Shown here: positions 33,108 through 44,350 of the stretch, in pieces | How positions within the stretch are numbered: the first letter of the stretch is position 1 | Layout: the number at the start of each line of letters is the position of its first letter | Source: Anaeramoeba flamelloides | Lineage: Eukaryota > Metamonada > Anaeramoebidae | Direction of reading: 5' to 3' | NCBI GenBank assembly: GCA_027625915.1 | Contig: JANTQA010000072.1 | Coordinates: forward strand, 3,782,001 to 3,846,000 | DNA length: 64,000 nt | Translations under genes and position numbers: made by a program | Notes under the pieces: generated by a model | The model's database searches: none | Seen by the model: only the letters and a program-made list of their open reading frames with translations | Told to the model about the DNA's origin: nothing

Positions 33108-34660
33108 TAATTTACTCATACACCAGTGAGGTTTATTTTTAATTTTTATAATAAATCCTTTAATTTGACTGTTATTTTCTTTAGTTTTTCCAGAATTTAA
33201 AAGAATTGAGTAAAATATAATAAATTATCGGTTCATTGCAAAAATTAAAAAAAAGCGGGGTTAGGTTTTTGAAAGTGTCCAGTTTATTTTGAAAATAGAT
33301 AGATTGTCCAAATAAAATTAAAAAACCCAAGAAACCAAAGGTACTCTACGGCACTTATTTGTACTTTCCTAGTTTCTAAATTTTTGTTTATAAATTTCAA
33401 TGAAAATTCATAATTTTCTTAATCATTAACTAATGACAAAATAAATAATAGTTCTTTATTTGAAAATAATATCTAATATATTATTTTGATTATTTTTGTT
33501 AATTTGAATTCAATTTTTAATCAAAATTATTTGATTTTCTTTATTGAATGGAAATTTCCACATAAAAAATGATGGATTTCTTCAATAATTTCAAAGTTGA
33601 AATATTTTTTACATAAAACTAAAAGCTTTTATTTTTATTTTATTCTTATCTTAAACTAAAATTAATATTTTTAAAATCAAACCAATTTTGGTAATTAATG
33701 GTTTATTCGGAAGAAGAATTTTAAAAATATCAGATTTTATTTAACCAAATCTAGTGTTAGTTGAATAGATCAAAACAGGCATAAAAATTCACACATAAAA
33801 TTTTTTAATATAACATCAGAATTTGTTTCATAAAAATTTATGAAATTAAAAGTTTTCCCCTATCAGAGTTTTTCTATGAAGAATTAAAAATAAAAACAAG
33901 TAAAGAAGAAGGAATTTTGTATCAAATTTTCCAAATAAGATTAATAAATTAAAACTTTTATTTTTGTTTTTTTCTTAATGGAATTGTTTGATATTTATGT
34001 TTCTTTTTATTAATCGGTATGTAAACATTGTATACTCTGATAAACTCCATCCTCCTATTCATTAAAATACTCATTTATTTGGTAAAAGAAATTATTTAAA
34101 TGATTAAATTTCACAAAAAACTCTGGCACCCCAAATTGTTAAAATGTACTTACTCGCTTAAAAAATACCTTTTTTGGAGCGCTGAGGATTACAATTCAAT
34201 TTCATGAAAGTATGAATATCTTTATAATTAAAATGTAAATAATTATTAAATAAAAACCTCTCATAACCACGACACTTTTAGTTAAATTTAATTTAATTTG
34301 GTAATTGATCACGGATGTTCATTTGGGGATCGATATTTAATTGTTAAAAGAATCAATTTTCAATTTGAGAGTTCAAATAAAAAATGTGTACACTCCTAAA
34401 TATTTCTTCTGTTATTTGGGAAATAAAATGAATTTAAGTCCTCACTAAAAGAAAACAAGAAACATTTAAAAATGAAATATTTTATAATTAATTAATCTTT
34501 TTTCTGTTTACTGTTTTTTTGAAAAATTAATAAAAAGTTTGATAATTCGAATTGTGTCAATTTGAAAATGAAAATTAATTTTTCTTTTTTGAAAGGAATT
34601 GTAAAATTAAAGTCGTTTGTTAATTTTTTTTTTCTTTTTTTTGATTTTCTTTGTTATTAT

Positions 34661-35548
34661 TTATTTGGCCGTTTGGGTTTTATCGTTATTAGCTTTCCTT
34701 GTATATTTTTCTCTTGTTTTTTTTTCAAAATATTTCACAACAAAATGCAAGCCAGCAAAAGCAAGTAAAATTAATGCAATATCATCAGCAAGACCAATTA
34801 TGCCATAAGAAAGAGGAACCAAATCGTCCGTCCATAGTAGGTATAATATTAAAAGGATTAGGATTAGCCAACCCAATATTGCATAGATGTTGAAATTTTT
34901 CATTAAAAATCGAAGGATATTAAAATCATATTTTAAGACACCAGGAAGGTTTGAGGGTCTTGTGTGTTTTTCGTTAAATTCTTCGATTTCTTGATCTAGC
35001 TCCTCTATTTCTTCTTTTGTTAATTTGGTATCTCCTTCTTCATCTTTTCGTTCAATAAAACTTCTTAAAAGATAGCTTGGGTACAGAGTAAAAACCTAAA
35101 ATGAGAAAAAAAAACGAAACAAAAGAGAATTAATTCGGATAAGAAAGAATTTGTAAGTGTTTGTTGGTAAATGACGATTTTGTTCTTCTTTTTTGTCATT
35201 TCTTTTTTAATTTTTTTTTTTAATTTTTTTTTTTGACGTTATATTTTGTTGGGAAACAAAAAAAAATAATACTTCTGATCTACACAATGGGCATTTAGTA
35301 GAACGATCAAAATAATCTAATATACAACTAGCTATCAAATACCAAAGTGGACAAAATTGTGAAAAAAACAGAATAAAAAGAAAAAAAAAAAATAATATGT
35401 TAGTCGGGACAGGTAGTTAAATTAAGAAGAAAAAAACTGTTGAACGAAAATTTATACCACAAAAACAATGACCACAATTTGTTACGACACAACGAGCCAT
35501 TAAACCGAGGCATAATGAACAATTAAGATCTTCTTCTGTAATTTCCAT
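34661..35548 (-). CDS. RING-HC / DUF1232 membrane protein, RNF170-like; exons 35548-35458, 35331-35273, 35095-34661
   Basis: Predicted 194 aa. Exons 1 and 2 join (codon split 1+2) into a full RING-HC finger: Cys10, Cys13, Cys25, His27, Cys30, Cys33, Cys44, Cys47, with CGHCFCASC across the junction. Exon 3 has a charged linker, a hydrophobic segment (about 120-138) and a DUF1232 motif, DLVPLSYGIIGLADDIALIL, leading into a second hydrophobic stretch. RING plus DUF1232 is the plan of RNF170, an ER-membrane E3 ligase that in animals ubiquitinates IP3 receptors; the substrate here is unknown. The protein is shorter than animal RNF170 and lacks an N-terminal membrane segment before the RING. Introns are 126 and 177 bp; donors are GTATAA and GTATTA, acceptors TAG. 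The start is the ATG giving MEITEEDLN. Splicing is inferred from RING continuity. Confidence 0.82.
35096..35272 (-). other. Intron 2 of the RNF170-like gene (177 bp)
   Basis: GTATTA donor after CRSE and CATTTTAG acceptor before VFTLYPSY; phase 0, T-rich. Confidence 0.75.
35332..35457 (-). other. Intron 1 of the RNF170-like gene (126 bp)
   Basis: GTATAA donor and GATAG acceptor; phase 1. Removing it restores the cysteine spacing of the RING finger. Confidence 0.8.
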
Positions 35549-37255
35549 TGGTTAAGTTTAAATAATTTTGGTAAAAAAATGAAAATGTATTTTATTTTCA
35601 AAGATTTTTCTTTACAAAGTAGTGATGTGATCAACCATTTTTTAAAAAAAATTTACAGTGAGATAAGTTTAAAAATACGAGTATCTTACAAAATAAATAA
35701 AATATAGAAATGTTTTACCTAAAAAAGTTCATACTTGGAATTAATAGAAATATGGTTGTTAACAAAAAAGCACAACCTTTTAGATTTTTTCAAATTCACT
35801 TTAATAAAACCAAGAATAAACGATAATAGTGAACTTTGAAAAAAATTGACATACTTGTTTTATAATTGTTATATTCATACCATTTGAAACTCAAACCCTT
35901 TATTTGTTTCAATGACAACCAACATAGATTTCTTTTGTTGTTATTTTAATAGAACTATCATAATACTTGAATTATTAAACATATTCTACACTCAGTTTGA
36001 AAAAAGCTTGACAAAACTTTTAGTAACGAGTTTTTTTTTTTTGTGGTTTTTAAAATAGCTGGTGTTGACTTAGAAAACCAGTGTTTCAAAATTTAAAAAC
36101 TGTGTTTATTTTTTCGAGAATATTTATCCCATTACTTATCAAAGAAATCAACAATAAATAAAAACTAAACAGGGTATTGGTTTAGTACAGTTCTATTATT
36201 AGAAAATTAATTTTCAAAATGAAAGATCAAATAAGTAAAATTTATATCAAAAAACTAAAGTTAATATTATTAAAATTTTGTTATGATTTTTAAAAAAATC
36301 AAAAAAACCAAAAAAATTCATTGGAAATTTTGAAAAAATGAAAAATATAATTTAAAATTTTCTAAAAATAAGAAGGGGTTTATTCTCAAAAATGAATATA
36401 TCAAAGATATTCTATCAAATAGTGAATTAGATGTCATATTGAAACAAGAAGGAAAAAAGAACATATATTATTTGAAAACTCACTTTCTTCCCTTTACAAG
36501 AAGTTCTTTTATCAAAATAATTTGTATATATAGAATTAATAGTTTTCAACTTTGAACACTACTGCACATCTGCAAAAATGATTTGTTAAGTTTTCATTAT
36601 TTTTTGATAAAATTGTGATTTTTTTCATAAATAATGATACTTTTTGGGCATGGACAATAGATACAGTAAAATTGGCAATATATAAGACATTTTACTAAAA
36701 TTAAAATTACATTCCATTTAAAAAAAAAAGAAAGATTTCTTAAGGAGAAAAATCAAAAGAAACTCGAAAATACTGGTTCCTAAATCAAAAAAACCCAAAA
36801 AACTTCAATGGACAATAAAATTGAATCAATTGTTACTTAAAGCATTGGATATATTATCAATTTTACTGCCCCATATGTACATACCCAAAAACTATCACCA
36901 TTTTTGAAAAAATCCTGAAAATTTATCATATCGAATTTGCTTCCTGTATGGCTGAATAATTTGGTATTATAACTTTTGATTTTTTTTTTTCTAATTTTCA
37001 TATTTATTTGAGTTTTCTCATTTTTTTTTTATTTTTTATTATGTAAAAAAAGAGAAGAAGAAAAATATCACATTAAATGGTTCAAAACTGAAGTGTTCAA
37101 CTAATGAAGAAGAGAAATGGTCGTTGCAATTCAACTTAGGATTTTTATATGAAATTACATTATTTTTAAATAAAAAATTATATTTATTGATATTTTTTTT
37201 ATTTATTCATTTCGATTCAAAGTCAAGATTATTATAACTTAGAGGATACTTTTCT

Positions 37256-37256
37256 T

Positions 37257-37288
<32 letters not shown>

Positions 37289-37471
37289 GAAATAAAGACT
37301 AGTAAAGAAATAAAAAAGTTCGAAAATTTTGTTGTATAATTTCTTTTGTTGAATGAGTTGTTGTTTTTTTTCTTGTTCAGTTAAATATATTGAAAAATTA
37401 TGAATTTGTGTTATTATATTACTTATATATTTAAATCCCAACTTGAAACAATTTATCCAAAGACCAGACAT
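37256..37471 (-). CDS. Possible small hypothetical protein (71 aa)
   Basis: ATG in an AAAAATG context opens MSGLWINCFKLGFKY, followed by a Gln/Lys-rich helix (LTEQEKKQQLIQQKKLYNK) and a hydrophobic end that runs into a long T tract coding poly-Phe. The middle uses Gln and Lys codons as the real genes do, which is why I list it, but I recognise no family and the poly-Phe tail is suspicious. It may be a chance frame. Confidence 0.25.
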
Positions 37472-37724
37472 TTTTGCGATAAATCATCCAAGATAATCAT
37501 ATATAAGGTAATTGTAAACTGTGTTGCTGATATGGGGGTGTAACAATAATTTTCCAGAAACCAATTATAAATTTATAATTTTCCTTCTGAACAAAAAAAG
37601 AAGTAAGTAGAATAATAAGTATTAAGAGAAATGGCCGAATCCCTTATTACACAAATATAATCAATTAATAGATTTTGTAAAGAATTAAAAAAAACAAAAT
37701 TCTTATGAAAATTGAAACAAATCA

Positions 37725-38050
37725 ATTATACGCATTTTGAGCTTGAATTAAAGACCAAAGAAAATTTCAATAGAAATAAATATATTTTTTCATTAATAAT
37801 TCTCACAATTTCAATAATTTTAGAAGATAACGTTTTTACTTTGTAACTATAAATCTTGTAATAATTAAAAAAAAAATACAAAACAATTATAGGTATCGGA
37901 AAAAAATAAAAAAAGAAAAAAAAAAAAGTTTAAAAATGAGTTCACCTTTGTAATTTCATAAAGACTTTTTTCTTCAAATATCCATCCAAACCCTTTAAAT
38001 ACATCTAATTAAATGACAACAACTGATATCATTTCCCTTGAAAATAGTTT
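37725..38050. repeat. Dispersed repeat (pair of 45900-46230)
   Basis: Ordered matches with 45900-46230: AA(A/T)TCCAATAGAAAT.AATAT, TTTTTACT..., ATCTTGTAATAA, and a block resembling CATGTAAACTCTTTAAA followed by TTGAAAATAGTTT. Diverged, same orientation, directly next to the non-LTR relic at 38098. Confidence 0.6.
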
Positions 38051-38097
38051 CTGTGAAGTTTCTACAAATTTCACATAATCAAATATATCCATCTTTT

Positions 38098-38690
38098 TTT
38101 TAGGATGTACGATATAAACTCTTTTTCAATCAAAGAGGTCCAGTTTCATTGAAGAAATAGAAACTATTTTATGACTTTAATTCAATTTTATATCAAAAAC
38201 TAAATTTTCAATTTTTGAGTCAATCAAATTTTTTTAAATTTTGTTTTTTGATTTTTACTTTTTTTTGATTTTTTTTTTTTTTTTCTTTCTTTCTATTTGT
38301 TTTAAAAAAGTCAATTTGAAAAAAAAAAAACAAAAAATATTTGAAACTCCAAATTAACAGTAATAAAAGTGAGATATATGTTCTTTTAAAATAAATACGT
38401 TTACAAGTAAAAAATCTTATTGTTAACAATTTTAATTTCCTAAAGGAATTGAGAATTACACACGAGACATTACAATGAAAAGGTACCAAAAAAATTGTTT
38501 TTTTTTTTGAAATTTATGGTTTGTTCAGGATTTTTCTTTTTATGATTATCTGCTCTAATCTGAAATTTATTCTTTTGCTTATTTCTCAACAATTGTATTT
38601 TGGTTGATTCTTTAAAACAAGTGAAATTTTCATTTTTGGCTGGGCTTCTTTGAGTGAAATTGAGTTTAGTTAGTAAAATCTCTGTTCAAC
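38098..38690 (-). mobile_element. Non-LTR retrotransposon relic, 5' part, copy C
   Basis: About 590 bp align, in the same orientation, with 60258-60840, the DNA directly upstream of the reverse transcriptase relic. Shared blocks include AAACTCTTTTTCAAT.AAAG, TTATTGAAGAAATAGAA-like sequence, ACAAGTAAAAAATCTTATTGT, GAAATTTATGGTTTGTTCAG and CATTTTTGGCTGGG. The similarity stops where the QFGF motif would begin, so this copy has lost the catalytic part. Confidence 0.7.
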
Positions 38691-38750
38691 TGATAAAAAC
38701 TCAACTAGGTATAATTTTTATTGATAAAACTTCAAATATTTTCAATATCA

Positions 38751-38776
38751 AAAAAAAAAAAAAAAAAAAAAAAAAT
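38751..38776. repeat. Poly-A run next to relic C
   Basis: A run of about 26 A, 60 bp beyond the end of the similarity to the 60-kb copy. Long A runs are common here, so its relation to the relic is uncertain. Confidence 0.6.
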
Positions 38777-38927
38777 AAAAAGATAAAAATTTTTATTTTC
38801 ATAATTAAATTATAACAAATTAAATCAATATAAATAGGAAAAGTTAAATAATATTAAAATTGTAATTGTAATTGGGATTAGAATTGGATTCAAATTAAAA
38901 AAGAATTAAAAAAATGAACAAGCAGAA

Positions 38928-40433
38928 TTAACCAAAAGGATTTTTAATTTTAGTGATTTCGTGCTGCAATAAGACTACCAATAGAGATCCCGCGATATAA
39001 ACGAGCTTTAACACTGTCGATTGGTAAATTGGGAAATCAAAAAGAGTGAATCCCGTATAGGGGTGATTCAGCCAATTATCCAAGTAGGTATACCACACTG
39101 CGAGTTGTTTGCCCTTTTCTGTGGTGTAATTGGTAATTTTGATGCCCGTCAAGTCCTTGATCAAATTCATACAGGCGGAGCTAATGCCAGCTGGGAACCA
39201 AAGCATAAACAAAATTAAAAACAGATAGATACACACGGGTATCAGCTTTGTGGAAACGGTCTCAAAATCTGTAAAGGCCATATACACGGTTGTAACCGTT
39301 GAAATGATGTACACTGCTGTCACAAAGGCTAAAAACTTTTCAAAGATTTTCCCCGTGAGCAAAATTCCTTTTCTGATGGAGATATGGTAATTGATGGCGT
39401 TTGGTATCGAGAGGTGCCCCTCCAAAAAGATATTATGAAAGACCTTGATATGAATTTTATGAAGCGAAGACACAAAGATGATCAGAAGGATGGAGAACAC
39501 CACAGTTGTAAATTGAAACCAATGCGCAATCGAGGACAGCACGAGATCAACACAAAAGGAGACGGGCTGCTTGGAGATCTCCTTTCGTAAATGCGGCTGC
39601 AAATAGTTTAGCAACTGGATCAGTGTGCCAACGATGGGGAACATTTTTAAAAATCTTATTGAATGCTGAGTGTACCGCGCAAGCTTTGGCCCGTTTTCGG
39701 GGCACTGGAAAAACTTTTTTAATAAATTATTAAAATGCGGCTTGCGGAAAAACGAATAGCTAAAGACCCAGCAGATGATCGGGATCAGCGAAAACAGAAA
39801 AAAGCCTATAGAGCTAAGTGCCGTGGTGTTTGAGGTTTCCCAAAACCCTGGAATCGGGTTGACACCAAAAAGCCAGTCTCGCGTCTTTGGCTTGATCACG
39901 GCGTTCAGTAATGAAAAGATTTGCGAGATAAAGGAATACAAAATCATTACCATAACCGCGATCCGGATGAACACCCATTTTATGAATTTCTTTTTTGATG
40001 GGAATTTTAATGTGCGGTGGTACTCGACACAATAGATCGAAAGAATGTCCAGCCACTTTTGTAAGGTTTGGAAAAAAAGCTTGTTGTGCCGATTTGTGAA
40101 GTCTTGAATCAGGAAAAAGTCTCCGTTGATTTCATTATGATCTTCACATTTCTTAATATCGATCGAGTCTTCGCTTGAGTGCTCTGTTGTATCAGAATTT
40201 TCTGTATAACTACTGCTATCAGTACTAACATCCTTATCCCCTTTTTCACTTTCAGATTCCTTTTCATCTAATTTTGTTTTTTCTTCTTTTTGATTCAAGG
40301 GATTTTTTTTTTTTTTGAAGGTAGATCTCCGCTTGCTGGTTTTTCGACTATTTGTGGTCGGTGGCTGAACCATTAAATCTAAAAACGCAGTGTGGTTTGT
40401 AGGTAAAAAATCAAAGTCAAGTTGTTGGTTCAT
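38928..40433 (-). CDS. Seven-helix membrane protein, gustatory-receptor-like (GRL) candidate (501 aa)
   Basis: Residues 1-140 are polar (Lys/Ser/Glu-rich) and probably cytosolic. Seven hydrophobic segments follow at about 153-176, 205-229, 259-279, 295-322, 366-388, 397-420 and 473-491. The C-terminus, YTGFTLFDFPIYQSTVLKLV followed by LLVVLLQHE, resembles the last helix of insect gustatory receptors and their protist GRL relatives (a GFF.ID...L.S block, then TYLV.L.QF), though the TY pair is replaced. A long N-terminus before seven helices also fits the inverted-topology GRL fold. If correct it would be a ligand-gated ion channel in the plasma membrane; that is inference. Central coding DNA is much richer in G+C than its surroundings (31 of 60 bases at 39541-39600). 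An unrelated polytopic protein is the alternative. Single exon, stop TAA. Confidence 0.85.
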   Translation of the reverse strand: MNQQLDFDFLPTNHTAFLDLMVQPPTTNSRKTSKRRSTFKKKKNPLNQKEEKTKLDEKESESEKGDKDVSTDSSSYTENSDTTEHSSEDSIDIKKCEDHNEINGDFFLIQDFTNRHNKLFFQTLQKWLDILSIYCVEYHRTLKFPSKKKFIKWVFIRIAVMVMILYSFISQIFSLLNAVIKPKTRDWLFGVNPIPGFWETSNTTALSSIGFFLFSLIPIICWVFSYSFFRKPHFNNLLKKFFQCPENGPKLARYTQHSIRFLKMFPIVGTLIQLLNYLQPHLRKEISKQPVSFCVDLVLSSIAHWFQFTTVVFSILLIIFVSSLHKIHIKVFHNIFLEGHLSIPNAINYHISIRKGILLTGKIFEKFLAFVTAVYIISTVTTVYMAFTDFETVSTKLIPVCIYLFLILFMLWFPAGISSACMNLIKDLTGIKITNYTTEKGKQLAVWYTYLDNWLNHPYTGFTLFDFPIYQSTVLKLVYIAGSLLVVLLQHEITKIKNPFG

Positions 40434-41739
40434 GATTTGTCACGTTGTTGTTGTTTTAAAGTCGATCGATTCTTGAGAATTATATTTTCGAAACAAAAAA
40501 AACCGACAAGTGTTAAATTTGACAAAATTCGAGAAAAAATGGTTTTTTGTGGTTGAAAAAAAGATTGAGGCAGATGGAAATTCTCAAAGAGGAACCTTTG
40601 AAGTTAATTCATACTTTTTTTTCAAATACAAAAAAGTTTCCAATTTTTTTAATTCTTGTTTTATTGGTTTTTGAAAAACATAACCCCGTATTTCATTTAT
40701 CATTCAAGGTGTTGTTTTTTAAAGTTTGATTACAATTGAATAATTTTTCTCGCTTTTAATTGATCTTTAATTTACTCTTGTTAAAATGCCCAATTAACAC
40801 CCGAAAAACCTTTGTTTTATATTTTGAAATAGTATTTCTTTTTTAGAGGAGATAAGCTGATTACAATTTCAAAGAAAATGACAAGGAAATTAGTCATTGG
40901 TTTTTTATGTTCTACTATTTAAGGGGGTAAGTACATTTTTCATTTTTTGAGTGCCACCATTTGTGTGAAACTGAATTATTCAAATCATTTCTTTAGTCAA
41001 ATACATTGATACTTTAATAAATAATAGAGTGGAATATATCCTAGTAGAAGATATTTTCATACCAACAACAAAACGAAAATCAAAAAAATGAAAAAATTGA
41101 ACAAAAAAAAATAAATAAAAAACATTTATTACTTGATAGTATCTATAACATTTTACACAATTACTGATTCTTTATTTGGTTTTATTTTTAATTCTTTATA
41201 AAAAAAATTATGTTTGGAAAATTTTTGAAAAACAAATTACTGTTTATTTCTAAAGAATTTCCAAAATGAATTTAAAAATCCTATTTTCATTTATGTCATA
41301 TAATTCAAGTTTTAGTTCAGAAAATCAGAGATTTTTGTCATTCTTCTTGAGAATGACCGTTTATTGGTCAAATGCGTTTGATTTTATAATTATTTATTTT
41401 CCATTAAAATGAGAACTCAAATAAATTCTGAATCATGAAAAAACATTGTTCTTGAATTTTTCAATTATTTTGATTGGAATCTTTTGTAACTGTTTTTTTG
41501 ATTCCAAGAATTCAACCCATTTATTTTTATTTTTGAAATATTATTCCTTGTTTTGGCTTTGTTTGATAAAAATATTTTAAAATTGAATTTTGAAAGCAAA
41601 TTTGTCAAAAAAAGGTTTTATAAAATAATAATAAATAGTAATGGGCCTAGAAATTCAAGGAAAAAAATAGTTTGTATTCATAAAAACTAAGAAGATAAAG
41701 AAAACCAATCTTCGAAAATAGGCTTTTATCGATTTTTTT

Positions 41740-41990
41740 TTTTTCCATTCTTGATTTCAACAAATTTATTTGAAATGGTGATCTTTCGTGTTTGGTCTTC
41801 TAAAAGAAAATATTTGCTTCAAATGCACACCCTTTCAGGTATATTTTTTTGTTTTACTGTTGGATTAATTTCAATCGTTCGTATAAACACATCTCTAGAT
41901 CCAAAACAAAATTTAATAAAACCAAAAATTTCATCAAAAAAAATGTTCAAAAAATCAAAAAAATTAAGATTCAACTCTGAATTACTTTGA
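41740..41990 (+). repeat. Dispersed repeat (pair of 2490-2730)
   Basis: Ordered blocks shared with 2490-2730, ending in AATAAAACCAAAAATTTCAT and AAAATGTTCAAAAAATCAAA followed by GATTCA. An open frame of 79 codons here is absent from the other copy, so I regard it as repeat-derived. Confidence 0.5.
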
Positions 41991-43372
41991 TTCCATTCAC
42001 GAATAGACTAGTGGATGGTTTTTTTGTTGTAAGTTTCAATATCTGTTGGCACTCCAAAAATAATTTTTCAGTAATGTTAACACAATTAAAATTTTTCAAA
42101 ATGGTAAAATGTACTTACATCCTTAAAAAGAAATTTCAAAATTAAGATCAAGTTTTTTGTTCAAATTAAGAACTCAAAGGCAATTTACCAATTTATCTCT
42201 AGATCTTTTGATCCAACCTCATTTCAATTGAGAACTCAGACTCATGGAAATATTCTCCAATTAAGTTCAAAAAATCATTTTATGTAATTTTTTATTTATG
42301 AAAAATTGAAATAGAAATTTTGAGATATGAAAAGTAGAAAAACTTATTTATCAAATGTGAGAATGAAAAAGAAAAATAATCTTGATTTTCAACCTAAAGT
42401 GAAGATCGTTTTCAAAATTCTTCAACTAACAACTCTAACATCAAAAGATCGAATTTATTTTGATTTTTGACCATTGGGGTTACTTGAATTGTTTCAATGT
42501 CTTATCAGAAAACAAAACAATTCTTACAAAGAAGTTTTGTTTTTGGGTTTGGTTCTTTTTGCTTTTCTTAAATTAAAGTTCAACAAGAAAACTTGGAGGA
42601 TAGAATTTACTCTTTTTGGCATTTTGAACATAATTTGATTCCCGAATACTTTCAGCATTGAGTTTATTTCTATTGAGGATTGTTTTGTTTTTATGAGTTC
42701 TCTGAAAAAACAGAATTGTTAATTTCAAGACAAATTTGTTGGGGTCATTGTGTGAAAGGTTTTTTGAAATTTTATACCCAAATTCCTTCTAGAAAAATAA
42801 AATTATAATAGTTAATCAATTGTTTTTTTTTTTTTGTTACAAGCATAATATTTTGTAAGAAAAACAATGATCTTTTTGTGAAATGGGAAATTTGGTGAAT
42901 TGAATTCAGTAACAAAGAATTTGTTAGTCTTTCCACAAATATTAATCAAATGAGAAAATAACAAAGAATAATCCCAAAATTTTGTCCATTTTTCTCAATT
43001 TTAACTACTTACGTGAAACTGACAAACTCTCTTAACTTGACTCACAGATTAAAAATAAATCATAGAAACTATTTAACAATATTCTCTAGGTTTAACACTT
43101 TCACTTAAGAAGAAATTTTTACAGAAAAGTATTTTTTCCTATAACCTTTTTCATTTTTAGATACAAGTACATTTTTGGTAAAAATATTTCATTATTTCGT
43201 TCTGATCTTAAATGAGAAATATTTGTGAAAATTACCTACCACCAAATCATGATAGAAATACATAATACTTTAAATTTCAAATTCAAAAGTATTCCTTAAG
43301 TGTGATTTTAATTTTTTTTTAAGTAAAGAAATTATTTTTAAATTTTCCGATTAATACAGTATTACTTTTAAG

Positions 43373-43451
43373 GGTCTAGTCATTTACCGTGAAAAGGCAC
43401 CATACTCAAGGGGTGACCTGAGACCAAAAAGGGTATTGTGAAATAGCCCTT
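43373..43451. other. Two adjacent short hairpins in a G+C-richer island
   Basis: GGTCTAGTCA (43373-43382) can pair with TGACCTGAGACC (43414-43425) with small bulges. AAGGGTAT (43429-43436) can pair partly with TAGCCCTT (43444-43451). The island stands out in base composition and has no open frame. It might be a small structured RNA or part of a repeat. Confidence 0.35.
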
Positions 43452-43757
43452 CTTTTGGTTGATAAAATTCAAATAACAAAAAAAAAAATTCCATAGGATC
43501 TCTCTTTGACAAAAAATTCAATGAAGAAAAAGAGTTTAAAAGAGTTCTCAATTTCAAAAAATCAAAATTTGAAAAAAAAAAAATTCTGCTTTTCTCATTT
43601 TATTTTTCAAAAGAGGTTAAATTTCTTTAATTTAAAACAAATTGATTTCTTGTATTTCGCAATCAATTTTATTCAATTTAGTCTGATTTGTGGTCATTTT
43701 AAAACCCTCTAAATTTGACCAAGTAAGGATTAGGTAATAGTCAATCAATAAAAATAC

Positions 43758-44350
43758 TTCATTTGAAAAATTAAAAAAAAGAAAAAAAAAGTCACCGAGA
43801 TCTCAAAAAGTGCCAAAGAGCGACACTTCAAAACTGACATAGTTGTTTTCAGAATTGTAATTCACGACCATTCTAATTGGAAATTGAGTGTCTCTTTTGG
43901 CACTTTTTTCTAAAAATGTCCTCATTTTTAGTTGTTGATTTTTGGAGATCGATCGTACATCATAGGTTGGTTGGTTTTTGATTGGTGTTAGGTACTGATA
44001 AAATTACTAAAAAGTTTTTTTCCATTTCAGAATAAAAAATTTCACCGTAATGACTCTACCCTTAACTATAATTTTCTGAAATGGAAAAAAAAATGTTTCC
44101 TATTTTTAAAAGTACCTAATACCAATCAAAAACCAACCCACCTATGAAAGTGTTATCAATCTCCAAAGATCAACAAGAAAAAATAGTTAAATTTTCCGAT
44201 ATTAGTGCCAAAGATCCACACTCAGTTTCTAATTTAAATGTTTGGAACGATAATTTTTAAAAAAATTTTTTTTAGTTTAGGAAGTAACTATCTTTTGCGC
44301 TTTTTGAGATCTGCAGATAATTTTTTGGCATTTTTTAATTTCTCAAATAC
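43758..44350. mobile_element. Foldback element with arms of about 270 bp
   Basis: The left arm (43758-44030) and right arm (44076-44350) are imperfect inverse copies around a 45-bp centre. The best blocks are the inner CTGAAATGGAAAAAAA, TACCTAA(C/T)ACCAATCAAAAA followed by CCAACC.ACCTATGA, ATCTCCAAA.ATCAACAA, AGTGCCAAA and the outer CTTTTTGAGATCT. The similarity runs on through the outer A/T-rich flanks. There is no coding capacity. It reads as a foldback or MITE-type transposon relic, or a source of long double-stranded RNA if transcribed. Confidence 0.8.

Larger units (their letters stand above)
30712..34660. other. Intergenic region rich in hairpin repeats
   Basis: Nearly 4 kb between the FANCM start and the RNF170-like stop. 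It holds several fragments of the AGGTTTTTT / CGGTTTATT / CCTAGGCAC family (31640-31830, 32170-32340, 32710-32860, 33110-33370), the dispersed repeat copy at 32522-32716 and a G13 run at 33095-33107. The open stretch 32291-32497 overlaps one of these repeats and is not a credible gene. Confidence 0.6.
35549..38927. other. Intergenic region with repeats and one possible small gene
   Basis: Contains a diverged repeat near 36180-36330, a possible 71-codon gene at 37256-37471, a repeat at 37725-38050 (pair of 45900-46230), a non-LTR relic at 38098-38690 and an A-run at about 38751-38776. No other coding signature was seen. Confidence 0.6.

Noticed and set aside
41751-41990. 79-codon plus-strand frame
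   Set aside because: It lies in a repeat whose other copy (2490-2730) does not keep the frame.
43373-43451. tRNA gene
   Set aside because: No T-loop sequence, no acceptor pairing and no anticodon arm; only two simple hairpins.
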